DNA from: JAGZEG01 sp963930185
GTDB lineage: Bacteria; Actinomycetota; Coriobacteriia; Coriobacteriales; UMGS124
NCBI GenBank assembly: GCA_963930185.1
Contig: CAWVLT010000008.1
Coordinates: 1-41,199, forward strand
DNA length: 41,199 bases
Direction of reading: 5' to 3'
The notes under the pieces are model-generated. The model worked only from the letters and a program-made list of their open reading frames with translations, was not told where the DNA came from and searched no databases. The translations under genes were made by a program, and so were the position numbers. Each line of letters begins with the position of its first letter. The stretch's first letter is position 1. Of this stretch, positions 34,384 through 41,199 are shown in pieces.

Positions 34384-34422
34384 AGAGCCCCATCCCGTGG
34401 CCTTGCCTCGGGATGGGGCTCT
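34384..34422 (-). terminator. Terminator of the M42 peptidase gene
   Basis: A perfect 14-bp stem: AGAGCCCCATCCCG (34384-34397) with CGGGATGGGGCTCT (34409-34422). The minus strand continues CTTGTTCG, a modest T-rich tail. It lies 80 bases after the gene stop. Confidence 0.7.
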
Positions 34423-34503
34423 TAGGTGCTTGCGTGATTCGCATGGCGCCGTCGGTTTGGCTCTGCCGTGTGTTCGGCGGGCCGCACCTTTGCCGTGCGC
34501 CCT

Positions 34504-35607
34504 CTAGAACTGGGAGATGTCCATCGGCGTGAGGGACTTCATGACCTCGACGGCCAGACGCGCGGAATTCTCGACGTCATCGATCGCGGCGATGGCGCAG
34601 CCAGCGTGGATGTAGCGGGTGGGCACGCCCGAGACCACGCAGGGGATGCCGTTGCCCATCATGTGCGCCGTGCCTGCGTTGGTGCCGCCGCCGGTGCGCA
34701 CGGCCTGCTGGGCGGGGATGCCCTCGCGCTTTGCCACATCGAGCACGAAGCGCTGGTAGCGCGGGTTGGTGATCATGCAGCAGTCGTAGTGGCGAAACAT
34801 CGGTCCCTTGTGCAGGGCGCACTGGATGTCGCAGCTCTGCGTGAAGGTGTCGTCGGCGGGCGCTCCCTCGAACATGTAGCACACGGCCGGTTCAAAGCGC
34901 CGCACGCTCGACGCGATGCCGCGGTCGCCGACCTCCTCCTGGGAGGACAGCGCCGCCACCACGTCGACGTCCAGGTCCATCTCGGCAAGCTCGCGCAGGG
35001 CGAGCAGCATGGCCACGACGCCCACGCGGCAGTCGAACGCCTTGCCAAAGGCGATGCGGTGCTTAGCGTCGTACTCCGTCTGCGTGGCGAACACCACGGG
35101 CTCGCCCACCGCCACGCCAAAGTTCTCGATGGCGTCGGCGCGCGAGGTCGCACCCACGTCGATGAGAAGCTCGCCGTGCGCGCCGCTCGCCTTCTCCGCC
35201 GCGCTCATGAAGTGCGGGGGCTTGAGGCCGATGACGCCGGGGATCCAGCTACCGTCGACGGTGTGCACATAGACCTTCTCGCCGGTGAGAACGGCGTCGT
35301 TGATGCCACCTAGGGTCACGAACGACAGGCAGCCGTTGTCGCGCACGGACATGACCATCATGCCCACCTCGTCGCCGTGGGCGTCGAGCATCACGACGGG
35401 CTTCTCGCCCGTGAAGTTCTTGGGCGTGATGAAAGCGCAGCGCAGGGAGTTCACCTCCACCGTGGCGAACGGCTCCACGAAGTCGCGGACGATGTCGATG
35501 GCCGCGTCCTCAAAGCCGGACGGGGCCTTTGCGTCGGAGAGGTCTGTGAGCAGGTGAACGATCTCCTCCTCGTTGAACTGCATGGCACTTGACGTGGCGT
35601 TTGCCAT
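34504..35607 (-). CDS. M42-family metallo-aminopeptidase
   Basis: 367 residues from ATG 35607 (AAAGGAG upstream). A cytoplasmic di-metal aminopeptidase of the glutamyl aminopeptidase/PepA/FrvX group, which trims peptides. Metal-ligand motifs are visible: MLDAHGDEVG (His-Asp), AFDCRVG (bridging Asp), SSQEEVGDRG (catalytic Glu pair) and RYIHAG (final His). The PDZ-like insert typical of M42 lies between the first two motifs (VLTGEKVYVHTVDGSWIPGV). Full length, no signal peptide. It seems unrelated to the reductases and is flanked by LuxR7. Two palindromes lie upstream (35671-35683, 35700-35713). Confidence 0.93.
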   Translation of the reverse strand: MANATSSAMQFNEEEIVHLLTDLSDAKAPSGFEDAAIDIVRDFVEPFATVEVNSLRCAFITPKNFTGEKPVVMLDAHGDEVGMMVMSVRDNGCLSFVTLGGINDAVLTGEKVYVHTVDGSWIPGVIGLKPPHFMSAAEKASGAHGELLIDVGATSRADAIENFGVAVGEPVVFATQTEYDAKHRIAFGKAFDCRVGVVAMLLALRELAEMDLDVDVVAALSSQEEVGDRGIASSVRRFEPAVCYMFEGAPADDTFTQSCDIQCALHKGPMFRHYDCCMITNPRYQRFVLDVAKREGIPAQQAVRTGGGTNAGTAHMMGNGIPCVVSGVPTRYIHAGCAIAAIDDVENSARLAVEVMKSLTPMDISQF

Positions 35608-35663
35608 AAGATTGGCGCTCCTTTCGGGTGACCGACTGGTTGAAGTTAACGCACCGGTTCGCA

Positions 35664-35713
35664 AGGATAGCAGGTGTCACCTGGCTGGCGTGCGCCGTTT
35701 GCCAAGATTGGCA
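35664..35713 (-). promoter_or_regulatory. M42 promoter with two palindromes
   Basis: On the minus strand an extended -10 (TGC-TATCCT, 35672-35664) lies 56 bases before the start codon. It partly overlaps CAGGTG-T-CACCTG (35671-35683), and TGCCAA-GA-TTGGCA stands at 35700-35713. Both are perfect palindromes and candidate repressor sites. Confidence 0.5.
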
Positions 35714-35756
35714 GGTTCGTCATTGAGGTGAGGTGACGGAATTCGTGTGTTCGCTG

Positions 35757-37496
35757 CTAGTCCTGCTGCTCTTCGGTTTTTCTGAACTCCTCCACCAGAT
35801 CGAATACTTCCTGCCTGTTATGGACGCCGAGCTTTCTGTACAGGTTCTTGCAGTGCGACTTTACGGTGTTCTCGGATACGAAGAGTGCCTCGGCCATGTG
35901 CGCCGTGTCTCGACCTCGGGTAATGAGCTCTAGCACGTCGGCTTCTCGATTGGAGAGCTGGTAGGCCTGCTTCATTGCTTGGCAGCAGGCCGGGATGGCG
36001 TCCTGCACCACTACGACGCTGCGGAGCATCTGCGGGGGCCGAGCTGGCTGGTTGGCCTCCGCGGGGCTAATCGGTTTTGGCCACGTGCCCTGCCCGGAGC
36101 TGCTTCTGTGGGAGTGCAGGGCGCTGGTGTTGGGTGAATCTGTGCTTGGATCGGTTGCTACGACGGTGTCACTGGGAATATGGGATGAGCTGTCAAGAGG
36201 ATCGAAATCTTGCTGCTCGATACCGCCGCGCGGCGATTTTCGTGCCATGCCTATGATGACGCTCGAAAACGAGAGTGCGTATATGCAAAGTAATACTGCT
36301 AACAAGACCTGTGAAATCCCCAGGGCGTTCCCAAGCATGGAGCTTCCTACGATACGGCCCAAGAAAACTCCGGCGTATACGATTGTGGCGAAAAGCCCGA
36401 ATGTTCCGACTGGATCGATGCTCCTGAGATGAGAGAGTCTTATGCAGGTGATCATCATAAACATCGAGAGCATGGTGAACGCGAGATTTGCCACCCCTGC
36501 GAACAAGGTGTAGTAACCGCTTCCGAGAAATGGCAGCAGGATTAAGCCAACAGCCATGATAAAGAAGATGACAGTATAGGCGGACCTGAACGAGAAGCTG
36601 CGATGGAGTCCTTCCCACAACACGAGCAGTGCTACGCATGCTAACAACATGCCCGCTGCTAGCATAATGTTGAGTACGATGGTATCCGAGTCGCCGAACC
36701 GTACGAGCATGCGGGATACCCCACTTACGTATCCGACCACTGCGACACACATGGCATATCGCCAAGCGGATGCCATGAAGTTTCGCAAAGCGTTGTGGCT
36801 TCCCGGATCGATGAGTACGAGCGTGCTGTGATGACCGCGCGGAAAGAGAGGCTTTGCCACGCGGGCGAGCAGCCAGGAGCTGGAGCAAACAAGCAGTGCG
36901 ATGACGAGCATATAAGCAATGGCGTTTGAGATAAGGGAGACGAGCAGGTAAACGATGCTGCCTAAGGCCGATCCAACTACGATGCCTTTGGCCGCGATTG
37001 CGTCGGGACAGGCGGCAAAGGCGCGCTGCCACACAATGAACGCGAGGCCATGGGCAATGCCGAGGCATACAGACGCCGCGTCTTCTAGCAAGCCCCAGCC
37101 TCGTCCGGAAAACGTCATCGAGAACAGGGCTGCATATCCCGCAGCCCAGAGCACGGCTGAGGGAAGGGTGGTATTGACCCTGAACAAGGGCGTGAGGCGC
37201 AGGCATCCCAACCCAAAGGCAAAGAGCGTGAAGAGAAAGCCTATGGAACGAAGGGTTTCGCACCGCACTATCCATTCGCGGCCAAGCCACTCCATAGAGG
37301 TGAACGTGATGAGGCCCCAAGCAGAGATAGAGGCGAGTGCGAGAAAAAGCGAGAATCCGATTGTCAGACTGATCGCATCAGGAGTAAACCGGGTCGTTCC
37401 ATTGTAAGCTGACAAGTCGTCGGTCCGTGCTGTTCCCGGCATAGCGTTTGATGAGCACCCCGATTGCTCGGGGCGGTTTTGGGAGAAGCCGTGCAT
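35757..37496 (-). CDS. Membrane-anchored LuxR-family regulator (LuxR7)
   Basis: 579 residues from ATG 37496 (AAAGGAG upstream), the longest LuxR here. A hydrophilic N-terminus of about 40 residues precedes membrane segments (ISLTIGFSLFLALASISAWG, MLLACVALLVLW, VLLAVLLCIYALSFSSVIIG). A disordered, Ser/Pro/Asp-rich linker (about residues 430-505) precedes the C-terminal helix-turn-helix (YQLSNREADVLELITRG, then MAEALFVSENTVKSHCKN). The DNA is clearly more A/T-rich than most of the window, suggesting separate acquisition. It is divergent from the flavoprotein at 37684-39405, its probable target. Confidence 0.88.
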   Translation of the reverse strand: MHGFSQNRPEQSGCSSNAMPGTARTDDLSAYNGTTRFTPDAISLTIGFSLFLALASISAWGLITFTSMEWLGREWIVRCETLRSIGFLFTLFAFGLGCLRLTPLFRVNTTLPSAVLWAAGYAALFSMTFSGRGWGLLEDAASVCLGIAHGLAFIVWQRAFAACPDAIAAKGIVVGSALGSIVYLLVSLISNAIAYMLVIALLVCSSSWLLARVAKPLFPRGHHSTLVLIDPGSHNALRNFMASAWRYAMCVAVVGYVSGVSRMLVRFGDSDTIVLNIMLAAGMLLACVALLVLWEGLHRSFSFRSAYTVIFFIMAVGLILLPFLGSGYYTLFAGVANLAFTMLSMFMMITCIRLSHLRSIDPVGTFGLFATIVYAGVFLGRIVGSSMLGNALGISQVLLAVLLCIYALSFSSVIIGMARKSPRGGIEQQDFDPLDSSSHIPSDTVVATDPSTDSPNTSALHSHRSSSGQGTWPKPISPAEANQPARPPQMLRSVVVVQDAIPACCQAMKQAYQLSNREADVLELITRGRDTAHMAEALFVSENTVKSHCKNLYRKLGVHNRQEVFDLVEEFRKTEEQQD

Positions 37497-37568
37497 TCGA
37501 GCTCCTTTCGATTTCACTATCAGGATATCGCAGGCCAGAGGCCATTTTGCAATAGTCTTACAAAAAAC

Positions 37569-37583
37569 CACCCGCAGCGGGTG
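37569..37583. promoter_or_regulatory. Palindrome CACCCGC-A-GCGGGTG
   Basis: A perfect 15-bp palindrome midway in the 187-bp divergent space between LuxR7 and the flavoprotein. Candidate LuxR7 operator or leader hairpin. Confidence 0.4.
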
Positions 37584-37683
37584 AGGGCATGCAAGGCATG
37601 GGATGTACCGTGGGATAAGAGCGTGCGGTTCGGACGGCCGCATGTTCTGGATGGCCTGTCGTTCTAAGGAAAAGGAGCGCGAT

Positions 37684-39405
37684 ATGGCAACAAACACTAT
37701 GGATCGTCGTACGTTTGTGGCGGGCGCTGCTGCGCTTGGCGCAGGTGTGGCTGCAGCTGGCCTTGCTGGTACAGCCCATGCCGACGAGGCCGCCGGTGGC
37801 CTGACCGCCGAGACGGTCGAGGGAGGCTCATGGAGTTTCGAGACGGCTCCCGACCCCATTCCGGAAGATCAGATCACCCAGACCTACGAGGCTGACATCA
37901 TCGTGATCGGCGCCGGTGTTTCCGGACTGGTGACCGCGGCTTCCGCCACTGAGGAGGGTGCCGACGTCATCCTGTTTGCCGCAAGCTCCCAGCCCGTGTC
38001 GCGCGGTGGCTCGAACCACGGTATCGGCACCAAGGTGCAGGAGCGCCTGGGCGTGGAGGAATACACCAAGGACACCATTACGCACATGTTCAAGCAGGAG
38101 TTTGCGCGCAATGGCTATCGTATTGACCAGAAGCGCTGGTGGAAGTGGGCCAACAACTCCGCCGACACCATGAACTGGCTCATCGACATCATGGAGAATG
38201 CCGGCTACATCACGACGATGGAGATCGGCTACGAGGACGTGGACGGCACCTTCTCGGCAAAGCCTGGTTCGCACAACTGGATCCAGACGGCCGACGGCTC
38301 GGAGTCCGGCGCTGCCGTGGGCGAGAACTACGTTATCTCGACGCTTGCCCAGAAGATCCTAGATCAAGGCGGCACCATTCACTATCAGACCATTGCTCAG
38401 TATCTCATCCGTGATGATGACAACACGGGTCGAGTCTCTGGTGTCGTGGCGATTGATCCCGATGGCAACTACGTGAAGTACGTTGCTCGCAAGGCCGTTG
38501 TCATGGGTATGGGCGACTTCTCTGCCAACCGTGACATGATGGCCAAGTATTGCGGCTGGGTTGCTCCGCTGCTGCAGTACAACGAGGTTGACTATGACGC
38601 CGCTTTCGTTTTCGGCGGCCTTGGCCCGGGCGACGGCCAGAAGATGGGCCTGTGGGTGGGCGCTGCCTGGCAGCAGTGCCAGCCCAACGCACCGATGATC
38701 GATGCCGTTGGACCCATGCCCTACCGCCAGTCCATCGCTGACTTCTCTGGCCTGCTGCTTAATGAGAAGGGCGAGCGTTATTCCAATGAGGATGTCATCT
38801 TCTCGTACGGTACCTATGCCATGATGATGCAGCCCAACATGACGCGCTATGGTATCTGGGACACCGCATACGCCAACTGGTTCCCGCAGTGGGAGACCTT
38901 TGGTACCACGATTGTCGAGGACGAAGGCAGGAACCCCTATACTCCCGAAGAGTACCTTGCTGTTTGGGACGATAATGTCGAGAGCGGCACCTTCGTGAAG
39001 GGCGATACCATCGAGGATGTCCTCGCTCAACTCGAGGGCTTGGATGCGGAGGCCGCAAAGGCTTCGATCGACCGTTATAACGAGCTGTGCGACGCCGGAT
39101 ACGATGAGGACTTCCACAAGGACGCGAGCCTGCTCGCCCCCATCAAGGAGGGCCCGTTCTATGGCTGCAAGCTGAGCATGAGCCCGGCGAACTTCCTGTG
39201 CGTGACCGGTGGCCTGCGTACTAATGAGAACATGCAGGTGTGCGACGAGCAGGACAACCCCATCGAGGGCCTGTACAACGTCGGCATCATGGTGGGCGAC
39301 TCCTATGGCAACTGCTACAACTTTGCCATCTGCGGCCACAACCTGGGCATGAACTGCATCACCCTGCCCTATCTGCTTGGCAAGGACCTGGCTGCTCAGG
39401 AGTAG
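37684..39405 (+). CDS. Tat-exported FAD reductase
   Basis: 573 residues from ATG 37684 (AAAGGAG upstream). Tat motif DRRTFVAGA, signal ending TAHADEAA. FAD motif IIVIGAGVSGLVTAA near residue 77, but the following acidic ribose-binding residue is absent (VILFAASSQPVSRGG). A rather aromatic segment follows (KRWWKWANNSADTMNWL). GERYSNED is the central motif; the catalytic loop reads GIWDTAYANWFPQW, with Tyr/Trp rather than Arg. The late segment MSPANFLCVTGGLRTNENMQ lacks the His pair. It ends GLYNVGIMVGDSYGNCYNFA. No FMN or heme domain. LuxR7 is divergent. Substrate unknown. Confidence 0.88.
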   Translation: MATNTMDRRTFVAGAAALGAGVAAAGLAGTAHADEAAGGLTAETVEGGSWSFETAPDPIPEDQITQTYEADIIVIGAGVSGLVTAASATEEGADVILFAASSQPVSRGGSNHGIGTKVQERLGVEEYTKDTITHMFKQEFARNGYRIDQKRWWKWANNSADTMNWLIDIMENAGYITTMEIGYEDVDGTFSAKPGSHNWIQTADGSESGAAVGENYVISTLAQKILDQGGTIHYQTIAQYLIRDDDNTGRVSGVVAIDPDGNYVKYVARKAVVMGMGDFSANRDMMAKYCGWVAPLLQYNEVDYDAAFVFGGLGPGDGQKMGLWVGAAWQQCQPNAPMIDAVGPMPYRQSIADFSGLLLNEKGERYSNEDVIFSYGTYAMMMQPNMTRYGIWDTAYANWFPQWETFGTTIVEDEGRNPYTPEEYLAVWDDNVESGTFVKGDTIEDVLAQLEGLDAEAAKASIDRYNELCDAGYDEDFHKDASLLAPIKEGPFYGCKLSMSPANFLCVTGGLRTNENMQVCDEQDNPIEGLYNVGIMVGDSYGNCYNFAICGHNLGMNCITLPYLLGKDLAAQE

Positions 39406-39453
39406 GCCTGAGTCGGCTGCTGATCGATAGCTAGCTGCTCCAAGCGATAAAAG

Positions 39454-39497
39454 AAAGGCGTCCTGTTTTGGCGAGAATGCCGAGACGGGACGCCTTT
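39454..39497. terminator. Hairpin after flavoprotein 37684-39405
   Basis: AAAGGCGTCC (39454-39463) with GGACGCCTTT (39488-39497), a 10-bp stem. The A-rich left flank would give a T-rich tail only for minus-strand transcription; on the plus strand TTT is part of the stem. Confidence 0.6.
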
Positions 39498-39529
39498 GGC
39501 ATTACCACGCGAGATGCTTCAGCTTGCGG

Positions 39530-39569
39530 AACGCCTCGATTCGCAGAAGTGTCGGATCGAGGCGTTTTT
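39530..39569 (+). terminator. Rho-independent terminator
   Basis: A perfect 11-bp stem, AACGCCTCGAT (39530-39540) with ATCGAGGCGTT (39556-39566), running into TTTTT. It closes the flavoprotein transcript. Confidence 0.85.
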
Positions 39570-39825
39570 GCTGTGGGGGTGTTCATGACACTGGGGTGTA
39601 TTACGTGCTTGCATGGACATGACGCAGGCCCTTACCCGCTATGCTACTACATGTTAAGCTGATCTATATATTATGGAGGTGCAAAGCGGAGCGTTAATAG
39701 TATTGGGGGTATGGGGCACATCGAGTGCTGTTCGGATTCGTCTGGCTGGGGGGAGGGTGCCGGCGCGGAGATCGTCCGATGAGTCCCTATGAGCAAGGTG
39801 ATTTGTCTAGGCGAAGGGGGTTGTG
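39570..39825. other. A/T-rich promoter region of the DUF3791/DUF3990 trio
   Basis: No supported gene; one 39-codon frame from ATG 39674 lacks resemblance to anything. TATATATTAT (39665-39674) is the most A/T-rich spot and could include a -10 box for the following operon. Confidence 0.4.
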
Positions 39826-40050
39826 ATGTCCGAGCATGATAGGGATGCCATACAGTTCGCCGTATGGGTCATTAATAAGTTGGCGGATGCTTGGCACCAG
39901 AGCACGTCCCAGATCTATCGCCGCTTGCAGGGACTGGGGATAATCGACAACTACTTGCTCCGCCATTACGATGTCCTTCACACTATGGGCGGCGAGGCAC
40001 TCGTTGATGAGATCGAGGGGTTGGTCAAGCGAGGGGAGGCGATGGCATGA
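39826..40050 (+). CDS. DUF3791 small protein (candidate antitoxin)
   Basis: 74 residues from ATG 39826, with AAGGGGG upstream. Helical and acidic overall. DUF3791-like features: FAVWVINKLADAWHQS near the start, IYRRLQGLGIIDNYLLRHYD in the middle, LHTMGGEALVDEIEGLV at the end. No signal peptide or membrane segment. The stop overlaps the start of the DUF3990 gene in ATGA (40047-40050), so the two are translationally coupled. Position and size fit an antitoxin or immunity partner of the next gene; that role is inferred. Confidence 0.8.
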   Translation: MSEHDRDAIQFAVWVINKLADAWHQSTSQIYRRLQGLGIIDNYLLRHYDVLHTMGGEALVDEIEGLVKRGEAMA

Positions 40051-40529
40051 GGCTTTATCACGGCTCCTCATGTGTTGTCGAACGCCCAGATGTCACGTAC
40101 TCGCGCGGCAATCTCGATTTTGGAAGGGGCTTCTACGCCACGTCGTACGCCCATCAGGCAGAAAGCTGGGCGCTTCGCAAGGCTGCTGTCCAGCATGCAG
40201 GGGCATTTGTGAGCGAATATGATATGGCGGAAGCGTTCGACGAATATCACGTTCTGCGATTTGACCAGCCTGACGAAAAGTGGGTCAGGTTTGTATGCGA
40301 CTGTCGCAAGGGCGCAGACGTGTATAAGGGCTATGATCTCATAGTCGGAGGCGTTGCCGATGACAAGGTCTACTTTGCAGTTGACATGTACTATCGAGGC
40401 CTCTGGGATATGGAGACGACACTCAAGGCACTGCGGTTCTACAAGGTGAATGACCAATGGTGTTTTGTAAGCCAGCGGGCTGCCGACGGCCTTCTCCGCT
40501 TTTCGGGCAGTTGGGAGGTCACGCGATGA
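40047..40529 (+). CDS. DUF3990 protein, ADP-ribosyltransferase-like (candidate toxin)
   Basis: 160 residues from ATG 40047. It begins LYHGSSCVVERPD and continues LDFGRGFYATSYAHQAESWA, matching the NAD-site pattern of the ADP-ribosyltransferase clan to which DUF3990 is assigned (a YHG-type first motif, then GFYxT). The C-terminal half has the typical DUF3990 block IVGGVADDKVYFAVDMYY followed by KVNDQWCF. No signal peptide, so it acts in the cytoplasm, possibly by modifying a protein or nucleic acid; the target is unknown. It is embedded between two DUF3791 genes with ATGA overlaps on both sides. That architecture suggests a toxin with two partner proteins. Confidence 0.82.
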   Translation: MRLYHGSSCVVERPDVTYSRGNLDFGRGFYATSYAHQAESWALRKAAVQHAGAFVSEYDMAEAFDEYHVLRFDQPDEKWVRFVCDCRKGADVYKGYDLIVGGVADDKVYFAVDMYYRGLWDMETTLKALRFYKVNDQWCFVSQRAADGLLRFSGSWEVTR

Positions 40530-40768
40530 CGGTGACTCGTGAGACTATCGAGCAAGTCGAGGCTCTCCGAAGGGTGAACCTGGAGACTGACATCGTGCAG
40601 GTTCTGGCAGAGCGTTATGGCCTTAAGCCGGAAGAAGCGCTTTCCAAATATTACGAAAGCGAGCTTTCAGGCATGGTGGACAGAAATGACTTCGGGGTGC
40701 AGTATCTTGACGCGCGGTATCTCGTGGACCAGATGTTCCCCGATCCATCTCATAGCACGACTGCCTGA
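40526..40768 (+). CDS. Second DUF3791 small protein
   Basis: 80 residues from ATG 40526, whose start overlaps the DUF3990 stop (ATGA). Helical: IEQVEALRRVNLETDIVQVL, YGLKPEEALSKYYESELSG, VQYLDARYLVDQMF. Only distantly similar to the first DUF3791 protein. Completes a three-gene coupled operon. Antitoxin or accessory role is inferred. Confidence 0.75.
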   Translation: MTVTRETIEQVEALRRVNLETDIVQVLAERYGLKPEEALSKYYESELSGMVDRNDFGVQYLDARYLVDQMFPDPSHSTTA

Positions 40769-40909
40769 TGCCGATGGGAAGCGGCTTTGGTTGGGGTAAA
40801 CGGCCAGCGTGGAGCAGGCATCGCCTTCGACACCTCAGAAGACATCTCAGAACTTCCTGAGCGCATCGGCCGCATAGAGCCATCTTCGAGATCGGCTCGA
40901 CAGCAGACG

Positions 40910-40952
40910 GGGCGGCCGCCGGGATTTATCCCAGACAGCCGCCCGCACTTTT
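40910..40952 (+). terminator. Terminator after the DUF3990 operon
   Basis: GGGCGGC (40910-40916) with GCCGCCC (40938-40944), enclosing a second stem GGGAT-TT-ATCCC (40921-40932). CACTTTTGC follows. The rest of 40769-41028 shows no gene. Confidence 0.6.
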
Positions 40953-41028
40953 GCTGGCCAAGGGCTGCCAGCGCGATCTATTTACCGGTCTAATCTGTTG
41001 GCTCTACCTCGCCAAATGTCCCGAAACC

Positions 41029-41199
41029 TTACAGCTGCCTGCCCACCGTGTTGCCGGTCTTGATGGCCTCCAGGATGTTGAACGGGCTGGCGCAGTCGCC
41101 GATGGCGTAGGCCTCGGCGACCTCCACCTCGTCGAGCAGCGCGGTGTTGGGCAGCATGTCCATGGCCTCCACCACCGCGTCGCAGGCGATGGTGACGTC
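41029..41199 (-). CDS. Old-yellow-enzyme-type flavin oxidoreductase, C-terminal end (partial)
   Basis: The last 56 codons of a gene that continues beyond the window. The segment VAEAYAIGDCASPFNILEAI followed by KTGNTVGRQL and the stop is the C-terminal FAD/NAD(P) domain of the 2,4-dienoyl-CoA reductase/NADH:flavin oxidoreductase group (FadH, BaiCD, BaiH relatives). Such enzymes reduce activated double bonds in the cytoplasm. The N-terminal TIM-barrel is not in the window, so the substrate class cannot be judged. Confidence 0.8.
   Translation of the reverse strand, partial: DVTIACDAVVEAMDMLPNTALLDEVEVAEAYAIGDCASPFNILEAIKTGNTVGRQL

Noticed and set aside
1..41199. tRNA or rRNA genes, integrase, transposase or attachment sites
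   Set aside because: None was recognised by eye on either strand. Mobility of the array is therefore not directly supported by this window.

Overview
This window is high-GC DNA from an anaerobic actinobacterium of the Coriobacteriia type (Eggerthella, Olsenella or Slackia-like). I infer this from the many Tat-exported FAD reductases, the membrane-anchored LuxR regulators that accompany them, and the GC-rich codon use. The exact genus cannot be fixed from the sequence alone.

Almost the whole window is one accessory 'reductase array'. Nine apparently intact flavoproteins of the fumarate reductase/urocanate reductase/ketosteroid dehydrogenase superfamily are present (73-1947, 5106-6782, 10469-12379, 15861-17438, 17582-19291, 24889-26463, 28799-30367, 32460-34079, 37684-39405). 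There is also one frameshifted copy (21211-22885) and two decayed remnants (3737-4072, about 26950-27673). Each complete copy starts with a twin-arginine type signal peptide, so they should work outside the membrane. Only two (73-1947 and 10469-12379) have a C-terminal covalent-FMN domain. No cytochrome or quinol dehydrogenase lies in the window, so electrons must come from elsewhere in the genome.

Most reductases have their own neighbouring regulator, usually divergent. Seven are LuxR-type proteins with a long multi-membrane-segment N-terminus and a C-terminal helix-turn-helix (2213-3604, 12682-14157, 14215-15636, frameshifted 19420-20925, 22993-24471, 30803-32290, 35757-37496). One is a cysteine-rich Crp/Fnr protein (4182-4919) and one is a frameshifted LysR (27766-28681). 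The likely logic is one sensor per substrate, each controlling a reductase for a different electron acceptor. The active-site segments of the flavoproteins differ from one another, which fits this. Two reductase-LuxR pairs (73-3604 and 10469-14157) look like copies of one module, including matching intergenic elements.

Between these units sit ordinary genes: threonyl-tRNA synthetase (8210-9970), an M42 aminopeptidase (34504-35607) and an exported SnoaL-like protein (6907-7561, with a reading-frame slip in its signal peptide). At the right end a less GC-rich, tightly overlapping trio encodes DUF3791, DUF3990 (ADP-ribosyltransferase-like) and DUF3791, a candidate toxin-antitoxin unit (39826-40768). 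The window ends inside the 3' part of an old-yellow-enzyme-type flavin oxidoreductase (41029-41199).

Several genes carry single-base frame slips, mostly at C, G or T runs. These could be real decay, phase variation or assembly error, and raw reads would settle which. Intergenic DNA is rich in hairpins and palindromic operator-like sites, which are listed individually.
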